DNA of 64,000 nucleotides, taken from Mytilisepta virgata (lineage: Eukaryota; Mollusca; Bivalvia; Mytilida; Mytilidae). The DNA is taken from the NCBI GenBank assembly GCA_028015205.1, contig CM051517.1:44093135-44157134 (forward strand), in the 5' to 3' direction. The position numbers and the translations under genes were made by a program. A model generated the notes under the pieces. That model ran no database searches. It was not told the DNA's origin and saw only the letters and a list, made by a program, of their open reading frames with translations. This document shows, piece by piece, positions 12,423 through 25,938 of the stretch (positions within the stretch are counted from its first letter, which is position 1; each line of letters opens with the position of its first letter).

Positions 12423-14294
12423 TCGTCTGTCGTCCGTTGTCGTCCGTTAACTTTTACAAGAATCTTCTCCTCTGAAACTTCTGGGTCAAATGGAACCAAA
12501 CTTGGCCACATGCATCATTAGGGTATCTAGATAAAAAAATGTGTCCGATGATCCCAACCAACATGGCCGACATGGCTAAAACTAGAACAAAGTTTTTGTC
12601 TTGTATCTAAAAATTTAAAGTATTTAGAGCAAAACTGACATGGTGTAAAAATGTTCATCAGGTCAAGATCTACCTGCCATGAAATTATCAGACGAATCGG
12701 TCAATACTTTGTTGGGTTATTGCCCCTGAATTGTTAATTTTAAGGAAATTTTGCAGTTTTAGGTTATTATCTTGAATATTATTATAGATAAAGACAAACT
12801 GTAAACAGCAAAAATGTTCAACAAAGTAAGATCTACAAATAAGTCACACTACCAAAATCATTGATTGACCCCTTATATGAGTTTTTGCCCTTTAAAGATG
12901 GCTTCCAGCGTAAACTTTCCTTTAAAAGATCTTCTCCTCTGAAACCACTGGGCCAATTGAGACCAAACTTTGGTGGAATGTTCCTTGGGTGGCCCCCTTT
13001 CAAAACTATGTCTGGTATCCCTGACTTCCAACCGACATGGCTGCTGTTACTAAAATAGAAAAAGGGGGATAAGTTTCAAAAATCTTCTTCTATGAAACTA
13101 CAAGGTCAATTGGGACCAAAGTTGGCAGTAATGGTCCTTAGGAGGTTCTCTTTCAGAAATATGTCCGATGACCCGGATTGTTAACAAAGAAGGCCGCCAC
13201 AGACGAAATTAGTTTAACATAGGACCCTATTGGAAAATTCATTGAAAAATCTTTTTGTCTGAAACCATTTGACCAATTGGAACCAGACTTGGCAGCAATG
13301 GTCCTTAGATGGTCATCTTTCAGAGGTGTGTCCAATGACCCGGACTGTCAACGAAGATGGCCGCCACAACCAAACTTAGTTTAACATAAGGCCCTATGGG
13401 AAAATTCATTGAAAAATCTTCTTGTCTGAAACAACTTGACCAATTGGAACCAGAGTATGCAGCAGGTTCCCTTTCAGACAGGTGTCCGATTTCGTGGAAT
13501 GTGAACCAAGATGGCCGAACTTAGTTTAACATAGGACCCAATGGGAAATTCACTCAAAAATCTGCTTGTCTGAAACCACTAAGCCAATTAGAACTAGATT
13601 TGACAGCAATGGTCCTCTTTCAGAATTTTGTCCGATGACCCAGACTGTCAACCAAGATGGCCGCCACAGCCAAACTTAGTTTAACATAGGACCCAAGTTA
13701 TGGGAAAATTCATTGAAAACTCTTCTTGTCTGAAACCACTTGACATATTGGAGCCAGACTTGGAAAAAGCAATGAAAAAGCAATGGTCTTTAGGAGGTCC
13801 TCTTTCAGAAATGTGTCCGATTTCGTGGACTGTGAGCCCAGATGGCCGCCACAGCCGAACTTAACATTGAAATTCACTGAAAAATCTTCTCGTCTGAAAC
13901 TACTGAGCCAATTGGAACTAAACTGTGGTCCTTAGCATTGGTCCTTAGATAGTCCTCTTTCAGAAATATGTCCGATCACCCGGATTGTCAACCAAGATGG
14001 CCGCCATGGTCGAACTTAGTTAAATATAGGAACCTTTAGGAAAATTCATTTAAAAATCTCCTTGTCTGAAACCACTTAGCCAGTTGGAATAAGACTTAGT
14101 AGAAATGGTCCTTAGATGGTTCTCTTTTAGAAATGTGTCAATTGACCTGGACTGTCAACCAACTGATGACTGCCACAGCTGGACCCTATAGAAAAACCAG
14201 CCAAAAAAGACTGCAACACTTAAATTTTTAGTCCTGCTCAAGGTGAAAAGTTAAATCCAGGTGAGCTATACAGGCTCGTGAGAGCCTCTAGTTT
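12423..14294. mobile_element. AGCTCACCTGG-family element, 5'-truncated, long monomer array
   Basis: The left edge begins at CGTCTGTCGTCCGTTGTCGT, lacking the AGCTCACCTGG head; the right end is intact (CCAGGTGAGCTATACAGGCT then GAGAGCCTCTAGTTT). The inside holds many monomers of about 165-180 bp, with AGCAATGGTCCTTAG, TCCGATGACCCGGA, AAGATGGCCGCCACAGCC and TTAGTTTAACATAGGACCC recurring from about 12940 to 14160. It is the largest copy in the window. Monomer copy number has clearly expanded compared with the 10.3-kb copy. Confidence 0.8.
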
Positions 14295-15068
14295 GGTAAG
14301 AACAAAATGTCTTTTTTTTCTTTCAGGAAATATTTTTAATTTTACAGGAAACTGCGGTACTGCGTTTATTTAGCTGCGGTACTGCGGTAATTTAGCTAAT
14401 CATTTTCTGCATCTGCTAGGATACTGCGGTTTCAAAAAAGTAAATATAGTGATAAAACATCAAATTAGTTGGCAATCAGACGAAAACTGACCTTCACATA
14501 GAACTAATTAGAGTATTTTGTAAGTAATTATCGTATAACAAATAAGTGGATGTGTTGTTTAATTTTGGTATACAGGAAAGCCAAGGTAAGCTTATTTGTT
14601 ATTTCTTATTGGAAGTCTTGGATGATGTTCAATTTTGATTATTTTTAATGTAAGTACTAGATTTTGTTTGATGCAAAATATAACCTAATCGGAATAATTT
14701 GGTACATTACGAATAAGAAGTTTATTCAAACGTCATTTGTTATAAACATTGACAAAAGGATAAATAATATTAATTATAGTGTATCGAAATCGCTTCGGAC
14801 CTCTCGAAAAAAAAAAAAGAAAGTAAGACTGGAAACTGAAAATCGCATGTACATGCAAGTAGGAGACTTGTCAGCGAAATGAACAGTTTGAACTGGTTAC
14901 AAATGTAGTTTGTTAATCAATTATTGGATTTAATTCGATAATTCGATGTCACTGGCACAGATACTATATATTTGGTTACTGGTTGAAAGGTTTATTTTCA
15001 ATGCAGTGTCGATTTTCCAATGCCACTGATAAAAAAATCATCTTTTGAAATGCACAGCATTTTATATT
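14295..15068. other. Intergenic; short TGCGGTAC repeats
   Basis: Apart from a few copies of ACTGCGGT/TGCGGTAC between 14353 and 14431 and a short A run near 14810, nothing is recognisable. Confidence 0.5.
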
Positions 15069-15077
15069 AGAATAAAT

Positions 15078-16158
15078 GGCATACTAGAAAACATGGGATG
15101 GGCTCATGGGATGGGATGGGGCCGTGGGCTTAAAATATCATGGGTTCATGGGCTCATGAGATGGGCTCATGGGTTGGGCTCTTGAATGGGCTATGATTTA
15201 ATCATTTTATAATTAAAAAATCAGGAGGTATACTGTTATGGGGTGATATCTGCATTCAGCATATTGAAGAAAAAAAAATTTTCTTCGGTATGCTGAGTAG
15301 GTGTGTATCTCTATTAATGGTTTGTAAAAGGAAATTTAAATAGAAGTCATTGATCTGATGAATGAATTTCAGCCAAACAGTTGAGTTGTAACATCACTTT
15401 TGTACACAATGTAGCAAGTACTGACAATGATTCTCTAATCTTTTAGTGGAAATATCATACATATTCTGGTATGGGTAGCATGGGTATGAGTTTCTGCTCT
15501 TCTCATACACAATACATGTTTTTTTTATGATAATTACATGTATAAAATAAATATAATATAATTATATTTACAAAAGATCTTTTTGCTGGTCAACTGAACT
15601 AAAATATATTACATTTATACTATATGATTTCAGTTTAACTTATTTAATTATACTTTTCATATGTCCAAGTTTGTTATATCCTATTTACAATGTACAGTAC
15701 AGCCTCCCAAATTTGTATATACATTGCTCCTCATCAATATATTATATCAGATGAACAATTATTTTATTGAATGCTATCATCATTTCTAAAAGATACCAGG
15801 GTATCAAATGTCACTGTGCTGTAAATAATATTACAAGCAACATTACGATAAACGTTGACAATTGTTTATATTATAATGACTTTTTAACTGTTTTCAGTTT
15901 TATTTGCTAATTTTATCAAACATTTTTATTAATTTTATTAATTACCTGTATCACTTTTTGTTGTAGTAGCTACTTTTAAGAATTAAAAAAAACCCGATTT
16001 TTCTGTATTTTTTTCCTAGAGCCCATCATTTTTTGAGCCCATGAGCCCATCCAATGAACCCTTCCCGTGAACCACGCTATTTTTAGTCCATGGCCCCATA
16101 CCACGAGCCCATCCAATGACCCCATCCTATGACCCCATCCCATGTTTTCTAGTATGCC
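15078..16158. mobile_element. Mutator-like non-autonomous element with a 9-bp target duplication
   Basis: Left end GGCATACTAGAAAACATGGG (15078-) and right end CCCATGTTTTCTAGTATGCC (-16158) are exact reverse complements. The direct repeat AGAATAAAT flanks both sides (15069-15077 and 16159-16167), a 9-bp duplication typical of Mutator-type elements. The inverted arms continue imperfectly for about 120 bp through ATGGGCTCATGGG-type minisatellite. The 1.08-kb body has no transposase, so it depended on a helper. Confidence 0.85.
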
Positions 16159-16167
16159 AGAATAAAT

Positions 16168-17051
16168 GTATAGATGAAGGACATTCGCCTACTTTTAAAT
16201 GATTAAATCTTTGCTAATTAAAAATATGAGACAGCTTTATGATTTATTCTGAGAAATGAAAAAGTGGGATTATGGAAAGTAGGAAATCAAATCAAGTGCA
16301 GCTGTGCAACGTCATATAAGTGATACCTTGAGATGTCTGGTACGTCAAGGTTTCTTTCAAAAACATTATATAATCATATTCGTTTGTAATTAGATGGTGT
16401 TTTGAAGTAATTTTTGAGAATGTGTACTTTTAATTCGAAATTATGCATAAGGTCGTATAATATAGGGCATATTTGAAAACGTGATAACTACATTCAATGC
16501 ATTTTTCTGAATAAAACTACAATGGAATGTTTGCAGATGAAAATATTTGGTACATGCATCAACGTAACTGCCTCTGACTAATTAAAATACCTGTCGGAAT
16601 GACTTTAAAGCCACGTCAAACATTACACGGGACACAATTAAATATGATGGAATACTGAATTAATAATAATATCACGTAATTTCTCACTGTTCTGTCGCTT
16701 TGGTATTCTTTTGCCGATATTGGTGCGTGTATTTTCACTATCAAAAACATATTATAATGAACCTGAAATGTTTTGTTTAAAAAGGGAAATCCTTCAAATA
16801 AAGACGCCAAATAATTTAAAAATAATTATATTTTTCATTGTACCTGCCTTTATTCCTTACTGTCCACTACCTTTTACTAGTGTGATTAAACATAAATCTG
16901 AAATTATACATGAAGTCATTGTTACACTAGCATGTCATGGTATCATTGTCAAAACGATACATTAATTTTTACAATGGGGATCAAGTGTTTGGTAGACGCA
17001 GTAAACATCGGTTATAATGAAAAGGTAGAAATTCCTACTCGAATGTTTTAA
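16168..17051. other. Intergenic, nothing recognised
   Basis: A+T-rich; short open frames here show no family resemblance or splice context. Confidence 0.5.
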
Positions 17052-17653
17052 TATGCTGTGTTCACACGGACTGCGAATTAAATTCGAATTATTGAATTCG
17101 AATAAAGTCAATGCGCATTCAAAACGTCACTTACGTTCACACGTTTTTTCCTAATTTGCATTCAATGCGAATCGAAATTCGCTTTGCGTTTACACATGAA
17201 TAACATCGAATTCGCATTGTTCCGTCCTGCTATATTTTTTCTTTATTTGGTGCATTTTTGTACTGAAGACTCGGACATTGCGATTAGATTTCAGATCCAA
17301 TCTGGAGGACGAGGACAGCGTACATGTACTTGTACTTGAAAAAACTGTGACGCCATGAATATATGCCGTCATCATCGAATGTCTTGAAATCACGTTTAAC
17401 TTTTTTCTAATTTAATTAAAAGAAAAAAGGAATCAATCATACGCGCACTTGCTTTAATGCGATTTTATCAAAATTCTATGTTCACACGGAAGTAGAAAGC
17501 GCATTATCGAAAACGTATCCCAAATGCGAATTGGATATTGTGCATTAGTTCAATTCGAATTGATTCGCATTAGGATTTCACTTACGTGTGAACGCGTAAA
17601 AGGTTTTGAATTCGCATCGAATGCGAATTATACGTACGTGTGAATGCAGCATA
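17052..17653. mobile_element. MITE with TGCTGYRTTCACACG ends, TA-flanked
   Basis: TATGCTGTGTTCACACG at the left matches the reverse complement of CGTGTGAATGCAGCATA at the right (2 differences). The subterminal regions repeat CACACG and GAATTCGCATT/AATGCGAATT motifs in both orientations. If the outer TA is the target duplication, a Tc1/mariner-type origin is possible. There is no coding capacity. Confidence 0.75.
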
Positions 17654-18543
17654 AGTTTGCTTATCTTTAAAATAGTATAGTAATTTGAAGTTAAGTAATG
17701 AAAATTTATCCGACATCTATAAATAGAAGAATGGTCAGTAATAAACAGTTGTAATGAAATGACATGTTATGATTGTCATGTTACAAATGGCAACTCGTAA
17801 ATTCGTCAAGGTCACCTGGAATGTATAAAACAGGTAAAAAAATAGAAATACCTGAATGCAAACCTTTTTAGTAAGTTTAATAAGAATATATTGCTATATA
17901 TGCTAAATGTTTATGATTAATATAATTATTATTGTATGTTCATTCTATATAATCATTGTAATATCATAGTTTGTCAATCGCGAGACCTTTGATTCTTCAT
18001 ATATCTGTACTGAAATCTTTCGCACGAAATGACAATTTCATGGAAGGGAAAGCTATCGTTTTTATACAAATTTATATTTACTCCACCTGCAAATGTAACC
18101 AAAGAAAGCTACAAATATTTCTCCTTATTTTGGATAGTTTGATATCACTGAAAGACTATTGAATGAAATGTGAATATTAAAACCTAAAATTCCATATAAA
18201 CCCTTTAAAAAAATTTTGGGTAATATTTTTAGTCCAAGGACACTTTCTTGACTTTACTTTCAACATTTAGTTATAATTTAAATTGTGTAATGCGGTGCAT
18301 CTTGGGGATTAGTTTACATTCCGGTAAAAATGGTTACAAACAATTTCCGTTCTTTCCGATATTTTTATAATTTCTATTTTTATTGGTAGTGTCCATTAAA
18401 TTGGAATAAAATTAACCATATTACAAGTGCAATTTTATTGAACACAAAAATTGTTTTAATATGACCATTATGAATATATTTACATTTACGCCAATCTCAA
18501 TATCAAGTTAAATTTAAAACTGCACGTTGTATGATCTGATATC
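17654..18543. other. Intergenic, nothing recognised
   Basis: A+T-rich. I see no supported gene, RNA or repeat family. Confidence 0.5.
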
Positions 18544-18550
18544 ATCAACG

Positions 18551-19535
18551 TACGGAGCCCTGTTGGTCTCACACAGATTATAAAGTGTCTTTTAAAGTCC
18601 TGCGCTGAAGATGTGTAAAGTCTAGCGCTGGAGATGTAAAGTCTAGCGCTAGAGATGTAAAGTCTAGCGCTGGAGATGTAAAGTCCTGCGCTGAAGATGT
18701 AAAGTCTAGCGCTGGAGATGTAAAGTCCAGCGCTGGAGATCTAAAGCCTAGCGCTGGAGATCTAAAGTCAAGCGCTGAAGATGTAAAGTCTAGCGCTGAA
18801 GATGTAAAGTCTAGCGCTGGGGATGTAAAGTCTAGCGCTGGAGATGTGTAAAATCTAGCGCTGGAGATATGCAAAGTCTAGCGCTGGAGATGTAAAGTCA
18901 AGCGCTGGAGATGTAAAATCAAGCGCTGGAGATGTAAAGTCTAGCGCTGAAGATGTAAAATCAAGCGCTGGAAATGTAAAGTCTGGCGCTGAAGATGTAA
19001 AGTCAAGCGCTGGAGATGTAAAGTCAACCCTAACCCTAACCCTAACAAACCTAGGGTTAGGGTTAGGGTTAGGTTAGGGTTAGGGTTAGGGTTAGGGTTA
19101 GGGTTAGGTTAGGTTAGGGTTAGGGTTAGGGTTAGGGTTAGGGTTAGGGTTAGGGTTAGGTTAGGGTTAGGGTTAGGGTTAGGGTTAGACTTTACATCTC
19201 CAGCGCTTGATTTTACATCTTCAGCGCTGGACTTTACATCTCAAGCGCTTGACTTTACATCTTCAGCGCAAGACTTTACATCTCCAGCGCGTGATTTTAC
19301 ATCTTCAGCGCTAGACTTTGCATCTCCAGCGCTTGATTTTACATCTCCAGCGCTTGACTTTACTTCTCCAGCGCTAGACTTTGCATATCTCCAGCGCCAG
19401 ATTTTACATATCTCCAGCGCTAGACTTTACATCCCCAGCGCTAGACTTTACATCCCCAGCGCTAGACTTTACACATCTTCAGCGCAGGACTTTAAAAGAC
19501 ACTTTATTATCTGTGTGAGACCAACAGGGCTCCGT
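18551..19535. mobile_element. Foldback element with 21-bp minisatellite arms and a telomeric-repeat centre
   Basis: The first 80 or so bases from 18551 (TACGGAGCCCTGTTGGTCTC and on) are almost exactly the reverse complement of the last 80 (to GGGCTCCGT at 19535). ATCAACG flanks both sides (18544-18550, 19536-19542). Both arms are then made of a 21-bp unit around GATGTAAAGTCTAGCGCTGG, on the left as direct copies and on the right as inverted copies, so the whole 985 bp is one imperfect palindrome. The centre (about 19025-19188) is a telomere-type repeat. No transposase is encoded. Confidence 0.9.
19025..19188. repeat. Interstitial telomeric repeat (CCCTAA then TTAGGG)
   Basis: About three CCCTAA copies are followed, across AACAAACCTAGGG, by some 22-25 copies of TTAGGG with a few TTAGG variants. 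The polarity flips at the join, C-rich strand first and then G-rich, so the array is itself a head-to-head inverted repeat. TTAGGG is the usual telomere repeat of vertebrates and molluscs. Confidence 0.95.
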
Positions 19536-19542
19536 ATCAACG

Positions 19543-20030
19543 CTCTATTGGAAGGTAAAGGAAATATCTGCCTCACCTTTAGAAAGAGGCAAGCTATCCC
19601 ACTGATTATATTGATACCAATGACAAGAGATCCTCAGTGCAAGTGAAAGTAACAACAAATAATGCTTTTTATTCACTGTTGAAAGGTAATTCCACAAAGT
19701 AGTAATTAACAAAGTCATTAACCTATATACTGAGTTATATATTTCACTATTATATACAAGAAAACAGATTGTAGCCGGGAATTTTAGCAATTCAATCAGC
19801 TGTCGGTGACTTTCATCAAAAGATTTGTAGGGTATTAATTTCAATAGCGTACACTAAAGTTGGTTTCTTAGATATTTAGTATAAAATAAACAAGTAAAGT
19901 TTCGTTCATCGTAAAATTACACAATATGCAATGTAAAACTGGTGCTAGGAACCGTCTACAGGAATTTGCAGTATGGTTCCTAGTTTTTATACGGCTTTTA
20001 ACTGTGACTTAAAATTCAGTATAGCTATTT
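19543..20030. other. Intergenic, nothing recognised
   Basis: A+T-rich with no supported gene or repeat. Confidence 0.45.
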
Positions 20031-20763
20031 TGCGGGTCTGCGGGCATGCGGGTCAATTATTCAAGAAAACTGATAACCGCACTTTTCCGTATAATTTTAG
20101 TTGTAATTTCTTTCAAGTTAAAATGATGTGTTCTTTACTGCTGATCTTATCAATCTCAACAAACCAAAAGTGCCACTCACAAACTTAAGAAATCTGCAGG
20201 CAATAAAACAGCTACAGTGTGTACATAGGCTATTTGGAATGTGTAATTTTTTATATTTCAAGCAATAAGTCTGTGAAACAATCTAATTTTGATATACAAT
20301 TTTATTTTTCATGAAATAAAATAAACAGTTATAATTAAGGAATTCTTCTTCTTCATATTAAGTCTGGTCCTTTTATACCCAAACACAATTCCATTTCTGT
20401 CAAGAGGTCTGGTTATAGTAATTTTATCTCCTGCTTGAAAAAAAATATATGGCCAGTTTGAAATTCAACAGATTTCAATAATTGGAATATAAACAATGTT
20501 AACCAACGATCAATGATCCAATGACCCGTTTTACTTTTTATGTTAACCAATGATCAACTGTCGCCTCCATTAAGTGCAGTCCATTAAGTGCACTCATCAT
20601 TGTTTATTTGGACAACATTCATTTATACAAGAGGTGCTTTTACAATCCCACATATCTGTATGCCCATAGACCTATATGCCCACATATCCGCATGCCTGAT
20701 ACCCGCATACCCACGTGCCTGCATACCCACAGTTCCGCATGCCCGCATACCCACAGACCCGCA
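20031..20763. mobile_element. Possible inverted-repeat element with TGCGGGTCTG ends
   Basis: TGCGGGTCTGCGGGCATGCGGG at the left resembles the reverse complement of the right-hand stretch ending in CAGACCCGCA at 20763. The right arm continues as a C-rich minisatellite of about 10-13 bp (CCGCATACCCACA-like) from about 20650. TTT flanks both sides. It could equally be two unrelated G/C-rich simple repeats. Confidence 0.4.
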
Positions 20764-23700
20764 TTTTAGTCACTTTGCTTAAAATTAGATTAAGAACAAT
20801 AATAGAGCTAATTAACTTGACTGTTTGGAACTTCTATCTTGCAACAAATAGTGCCTTTTAAACAATATTTTTTCCTGTATCATGCAACTTAGACTTGCAA
20901 GTCTGAGGACATGTTTTATTCACAAGAAACCTATAACTGCTGTGATACATGTAGATGCCAAATCTCATCATAGGTCACTTCCACATACATAAAAAACTTC
21001 TTAGGTATTCTTAACCGAATAAAATGATGTCAAGGATAGACAATATACACTAATTAAGTTTTCTTACAAGACCGGGAGGAGGGTGCATTTTGAACCGTCT
21101 GCTTACGGGATGGGTAGTTTATCAATAGCGCATTAAACTTGTAGGATAGTATGATTGTAAGTGATTAACATTATTTTCCCCATTACATGTACATGACTAT
21201 GACATGATAAAGAGAATACATTGACCTTTCAACTATATACACAAAAAATGTGACACTATGCAAAAATCTATTTTTATTACCTGCGTAGATTTGGATGTTG
21301 TATATATCTCACAGTTTATAGAATATTAAGATCTGATTCTTGCTACAAAATAATACGCATTTTAACTGTTTGAACTGAAGTGAAAAGGCATTTCAATATG
21401 TTTTTTTTTCCACACATTTCGTGCTTTAGAACACAGCTGTTCATTACTTATTTCAACTTATTATGTTTGCTATAACCACTTACACCGAAAAAAGGGGGGG
21501 GGGGGGGTGAGCCCTGCCACCTTCTATATGTGTCTGTATGTATTCCCTGCATTCTAAGTGTTTCTAATTGTCTACATATTGAAATCTATGAAAAAGAATA
21601 GATATAGAACTGACAAAAATTAAACAACCAGAGGTATCCACAGTTGGAAACCCAGTACCATGTGGCGAGCCCTATGAGGCCCTGAAAAAATAACCAAATG
21701 GATAAATCAGCAGACACAAAATAATTAAAATACACACAGTAACCATGAGATATAACAAAGGAAGAATGTAAATATTGAACTTCAACATATGATCCCAATT
21801 GTGATTAACTGCGCAAAAATACTCAGATACACGCTTTATACACAGTATAATGAGATAAAAAACATCCTGGAGTTATACCAACCGGAAACATAGATTGTGT
21901 AAGTTTGATTTTATTTTTGTTATAAGTATTTCATAGAACTCTATATTGGTGTTTCCAACCAGAGCTTCCATTCCCTCTCTTGTAGATCATTAAAACGTAC
22001 AAATGCTTTTAGTGTGTATCTTATATCACCATGTTTTCCTACATTCTAGTGTTATATTTCGTAGTACCATAATTTTGTTATGATCACTTATTGAGGAATA
22101 TCCCTTTATTTGGGAAAAAGGGGTGAGACTTCTTGCTTTCTTTTTAAAGATATAGCCATTACATATATATGTAAATTCCAATCTTATAAGAATACTTTTA
22201 TTTTCGTTTTATGGATTATGTATTATAAATTTCTGATTACAAGAGTAAAATGCGACCTCCTAGATGGTAATGGTGGTGGCGCCTTAGTTATCCCAGTTAA
22301 GCTAGTTTCAAAATTATTACAATCAAAGTATCATTTTATTTAAATATTCTAACAGTCTCCTCAAAATATTTTCTACATAAAAATACCACATAAACTTTTT
22401 GAAACACAAGGAATAAAACAAAGGACTAAAACTATAAAATTGTGTGTCCCAAAAACATACTTCAAAATTTATGACCCGTCCTAAAATGAAATAAATTAAA
22501 AATATATAGCAAATAGAAAAAAACGTCCCCAAAAAGTAGTACGAGGCAACGTCAAGGGAAACTTTCAGGCCTCCACCTCCCTCGACATATTTATCTCTTT
22601 CCATATTTATTATGCTAATCCGAGAGAATCTCATTTATTTGAATGAGATGGTTTTATTTTACAGCTTCGCTGATAATGGGATGTTATAGATTATAATTTT
22701 AACAATTACGTGTTTTTGAAAAGGTATATAGTGTGTATACCTTTCTTCCTGATTCTAATGTTTACAGCTTACGTAATTTATTATTGAATTTTTATATTCT
22801 TTTGAAACATGTTGACATACTTTTCGGACCATTTTCCTTATGACAGAAAATCTTTGATGCCTCAAAAGATTTTCCCATTTGTAAACCTTTTTATAATGGT
22901 ATGTTTTTATTGTTACAAATAATATGCGGTGTTTTATTAAACTAAAGCATTTTTAAGATAAAAAGTACATATAAATATATATTAAGGTTTTGTGAAAAGA
23001 GTAAAATTTTATTCAGTAAATCGAGTAAGTGTCAAAATGCATGTATATGCACAAAAGAAAAATTCAAATTTGAAAATAGTTTTTTTTTGCGCTATTATAA
23101 CTTCCATTCCGATTAACACGTTATTGTTATATCATTGTACAAAATATCACATGAATGTATCAATTTGCGATCATCTATCTATCCAGGAAATATCCTTAAA
23201 ATTAAATATCCGATACATCTTCCTTATTAATTACGCATTGAAATCTTATTTTCTGTTATCTGGACCCGGACTTTTATCAGTTTAGGTAAGTTTATTTAAT
23301 AATTTGACCCGAAAGTTTTCAGAATTCAATATATTACCTTTTCAGAAAGGAACAAATACAGGACAACTCCTGTTGCATATGAATTATATTTGTAATACGA
23401 TTCTAAAAGATCGAATCTTGTCCAAATATAAACTTCGATTTTAAGAAACAATTGACTAAAGATTGATATATATTCAATCGATGGTGAATCTTTCCAAAAA
23501 GATGATGAAGTAATCCTAAGACATGTGTTTGCATCATTAACCTGACCTAGGACCAGTATATCACATTAAACCTTCATAATAGTTTCTACCAATTTTGACG
23601 CAGATGTGCACATTTACTAGTTGTTTAACAATTCATCAATTGTACCCAAGGTCTAATATGTTTGTAAACCAAAACAATAATCCAAAAATATTGAAGAGCA

Positions 23701-25930
23701 AATTCAAAATGGCCAAAACCATCTAAGGAAAGAGATATACACGCGAGAGATACTCCTTAGCTTTCACAGAATTTAACATGTCGTAGTCATAAGATGTTCT
23801 GACCCTCGTCTCATATAGGTTGGAGTTCATGCGACTTTTGGTACATCTTCTCCGATGCTTTTGTCTGAGACATGAATTCTGAGTTACAAGGCTCGTATTA
23901 TTTAGTATTTTTAAACTTTGCAAGGTTGGCCTCATGTCAGTGTTTGATATATTTTGCTGAGGTGGTCGACTTATTTGTTGAATGTGTACATAACCAACAG
24001 TTCAATGAAATTATTCTTTTGTAGTTTAAATGTAAATAATAGCTTTATTCCGAAAATTTTATTTTTCGAAATAAGTAAATTTATATTAAAGTTAGTAGAA
24101 ATATAATATTCTATAAGTTTGTAATCAGAAAAATTGTATTCAGTATTTTTGTGTTGTAAAATACAATAAAACTCTGCGTCCTTCAAATAATATACTTGTT
24201 GAATTTACTTAATTATAAAACTTGTATAATAAATCCTTAGAATAGTTGAGAAGAGTTTATAGGACAAGAGTTATTGTGTTTTCTGTTTAACCAAATCTGA
24301 ACGGGTTTTATCTTTAAAAGGATTTTTTCTGCATAGGAAATGAAGTATCATTATATCTTCGAATATTTAAATATTTATTTATCCTGTAAATATCAGAGCT
24401 ATAATTTTCTGTAATGGTAATGATGTACAAAACACGATGATTTTGTCAAAATTTTTTATTGATGTGTCATTATAAATTAACCGACCAGTTTCAGATTAAC
24501 TATAAAGTCCCCCCTTTAAAACTGAAATATCATGTTACGGTGTATATTAACATTCTAAGCAACCAACAAACATAGTACTAATCATTTTATCTGGTATTGT
24601 TCTCTCCAGTTGCAAAGATTCGTTGGCAGTATGTGTCTTATACAGGAACCGCTTACCTTTCTGGAACAATTGCTCATTTCGGGTAAATGTAGAAGAGCAT
24701 GTCGTACACCTACGATCCAATATTTTTTTTTGGAGCATTACAATTTAAACAGAGTTATACTTATGTAAAGATATATATTTTATAGTCCAAAATGCCTGGT
24801 CATCTCCAAAATAGATTTGGCACGTGTCAGAAACTGAGTGCGTTATTGAAAATTTAGCAGATGTTACTTATTTGTCCAATAAATATTCAGAGATCAAGAA
24901 AGGAAATTATTATATAATATCTTTCGTTACACTAAGCATGCATTTTGTTCTACAGGATGCGATGCTTGGTCATGCTTGGCTTCTGTATGTAAACAATTAA
25001 TCATGAAATTAGAAAAAAAAATATGTGCCAAAAAGAAAATATCGAACTGCATTATCACGAAAACGTGAATCATTTCGAGCTTATGGCATAACGTTTCCTT
25101 TCCTGTACTTGTGTTAACACTACCGAGTAAAGCTTCTTCCTTAGGTACACACATAACAATGTAAATTTAACTTTTCAAACTTTAGTAACTATGCTGATAT
25201 CATTTAAATCTTTGAAGAAATATTTCTTTCACATTTAGTTATTAGTACAAAATTTCAAAACCATTAAACTTGTCATCCACATGGCAGTGAATTTTCGCCA
25301 TGAAAGCTGATATCCACGAATAAACATGAATCCACAGTATGTACATGTAGTCCAATTTTTAGATCCTTTCAATACCTGAATTGTAGTTAACATACAAGTT
25401 ACAAAGTTCTTCTACAAAGATTTATAAAATGGTTGGTGATGATTTAATCATCTTCAAGTTTGTTCGGAAAATATCTCTTAAACACTAGTTACCAACCATT
25501 TTAAACTTTTTTCTTACTGTTAAGTATCAGTAAATTTATTATAAATTGTTAGCAAACTTAGTCAACAAAACGTGGTTTCACATTTCAGAATAAGAATGGT
25601 CAAAAGAGTTCACTGTCCGTTCTTTTGTAAGGAGTCATTAAACGTTAAAAAAGGACGGACATGTCACCAATAAAATACAAATATAAACAAATAGATAGTA
25701 TAATGATTTTGTGACATCTGTTACATTTATATACTGATATCTAGTCTAAAACTACTGCTCAAAACGATCTTTTGTTAACGATTTGTCAAACTCAACTTTT
25801 GAAAAATAAGTAAGTACAGTATATCTAATAATTATTTTTTATGAATTTATTTTTTTGTAGGGAAAATCAAAATAATGATGTAATTTGATACAATGTATAA
25901 CAAGTTTTTCTTCACTGATTTTCATTAAGC
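20764..25930. other. Intergenic region upstream of the aldehyde dehydrogenase gene
   Basis: About 5 kb of A+T-rich DNA without a supported gene. It has a G run (about 21493-21508) and, near 23690-23940, one copy of a dispersed sequence containing GAGATACTCCTTAG that recurs near 37870-38040 and 53300-53470. Short open frames here lack splice context or family resemblance. Confidence 0.5.
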
Positions 25931-25938
25931 ATAACGAC

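Noticed and set aside
13650..13670. AAGATGGCCGCC in the repeat monomers as YY1 sites
   Set aside because: The YY1 core is AAGATGGCGGC; the monomers have GGCCGCC, so the match is incomplete and probably incidental.
18578..18874. Minus-strand open frame with repeated FTSPALD peptides
   Set aside because: It is simply the 21-bp minisatellite of the foldback arm read in a frame divisible by seven codons; there is no start, splice or expression signal.
24547..24738. Cys-containing minus-strand frame suggestive of a zinc finger
   Set aside because: The Cys/His spacing fits no known finger and no splice partners were found.
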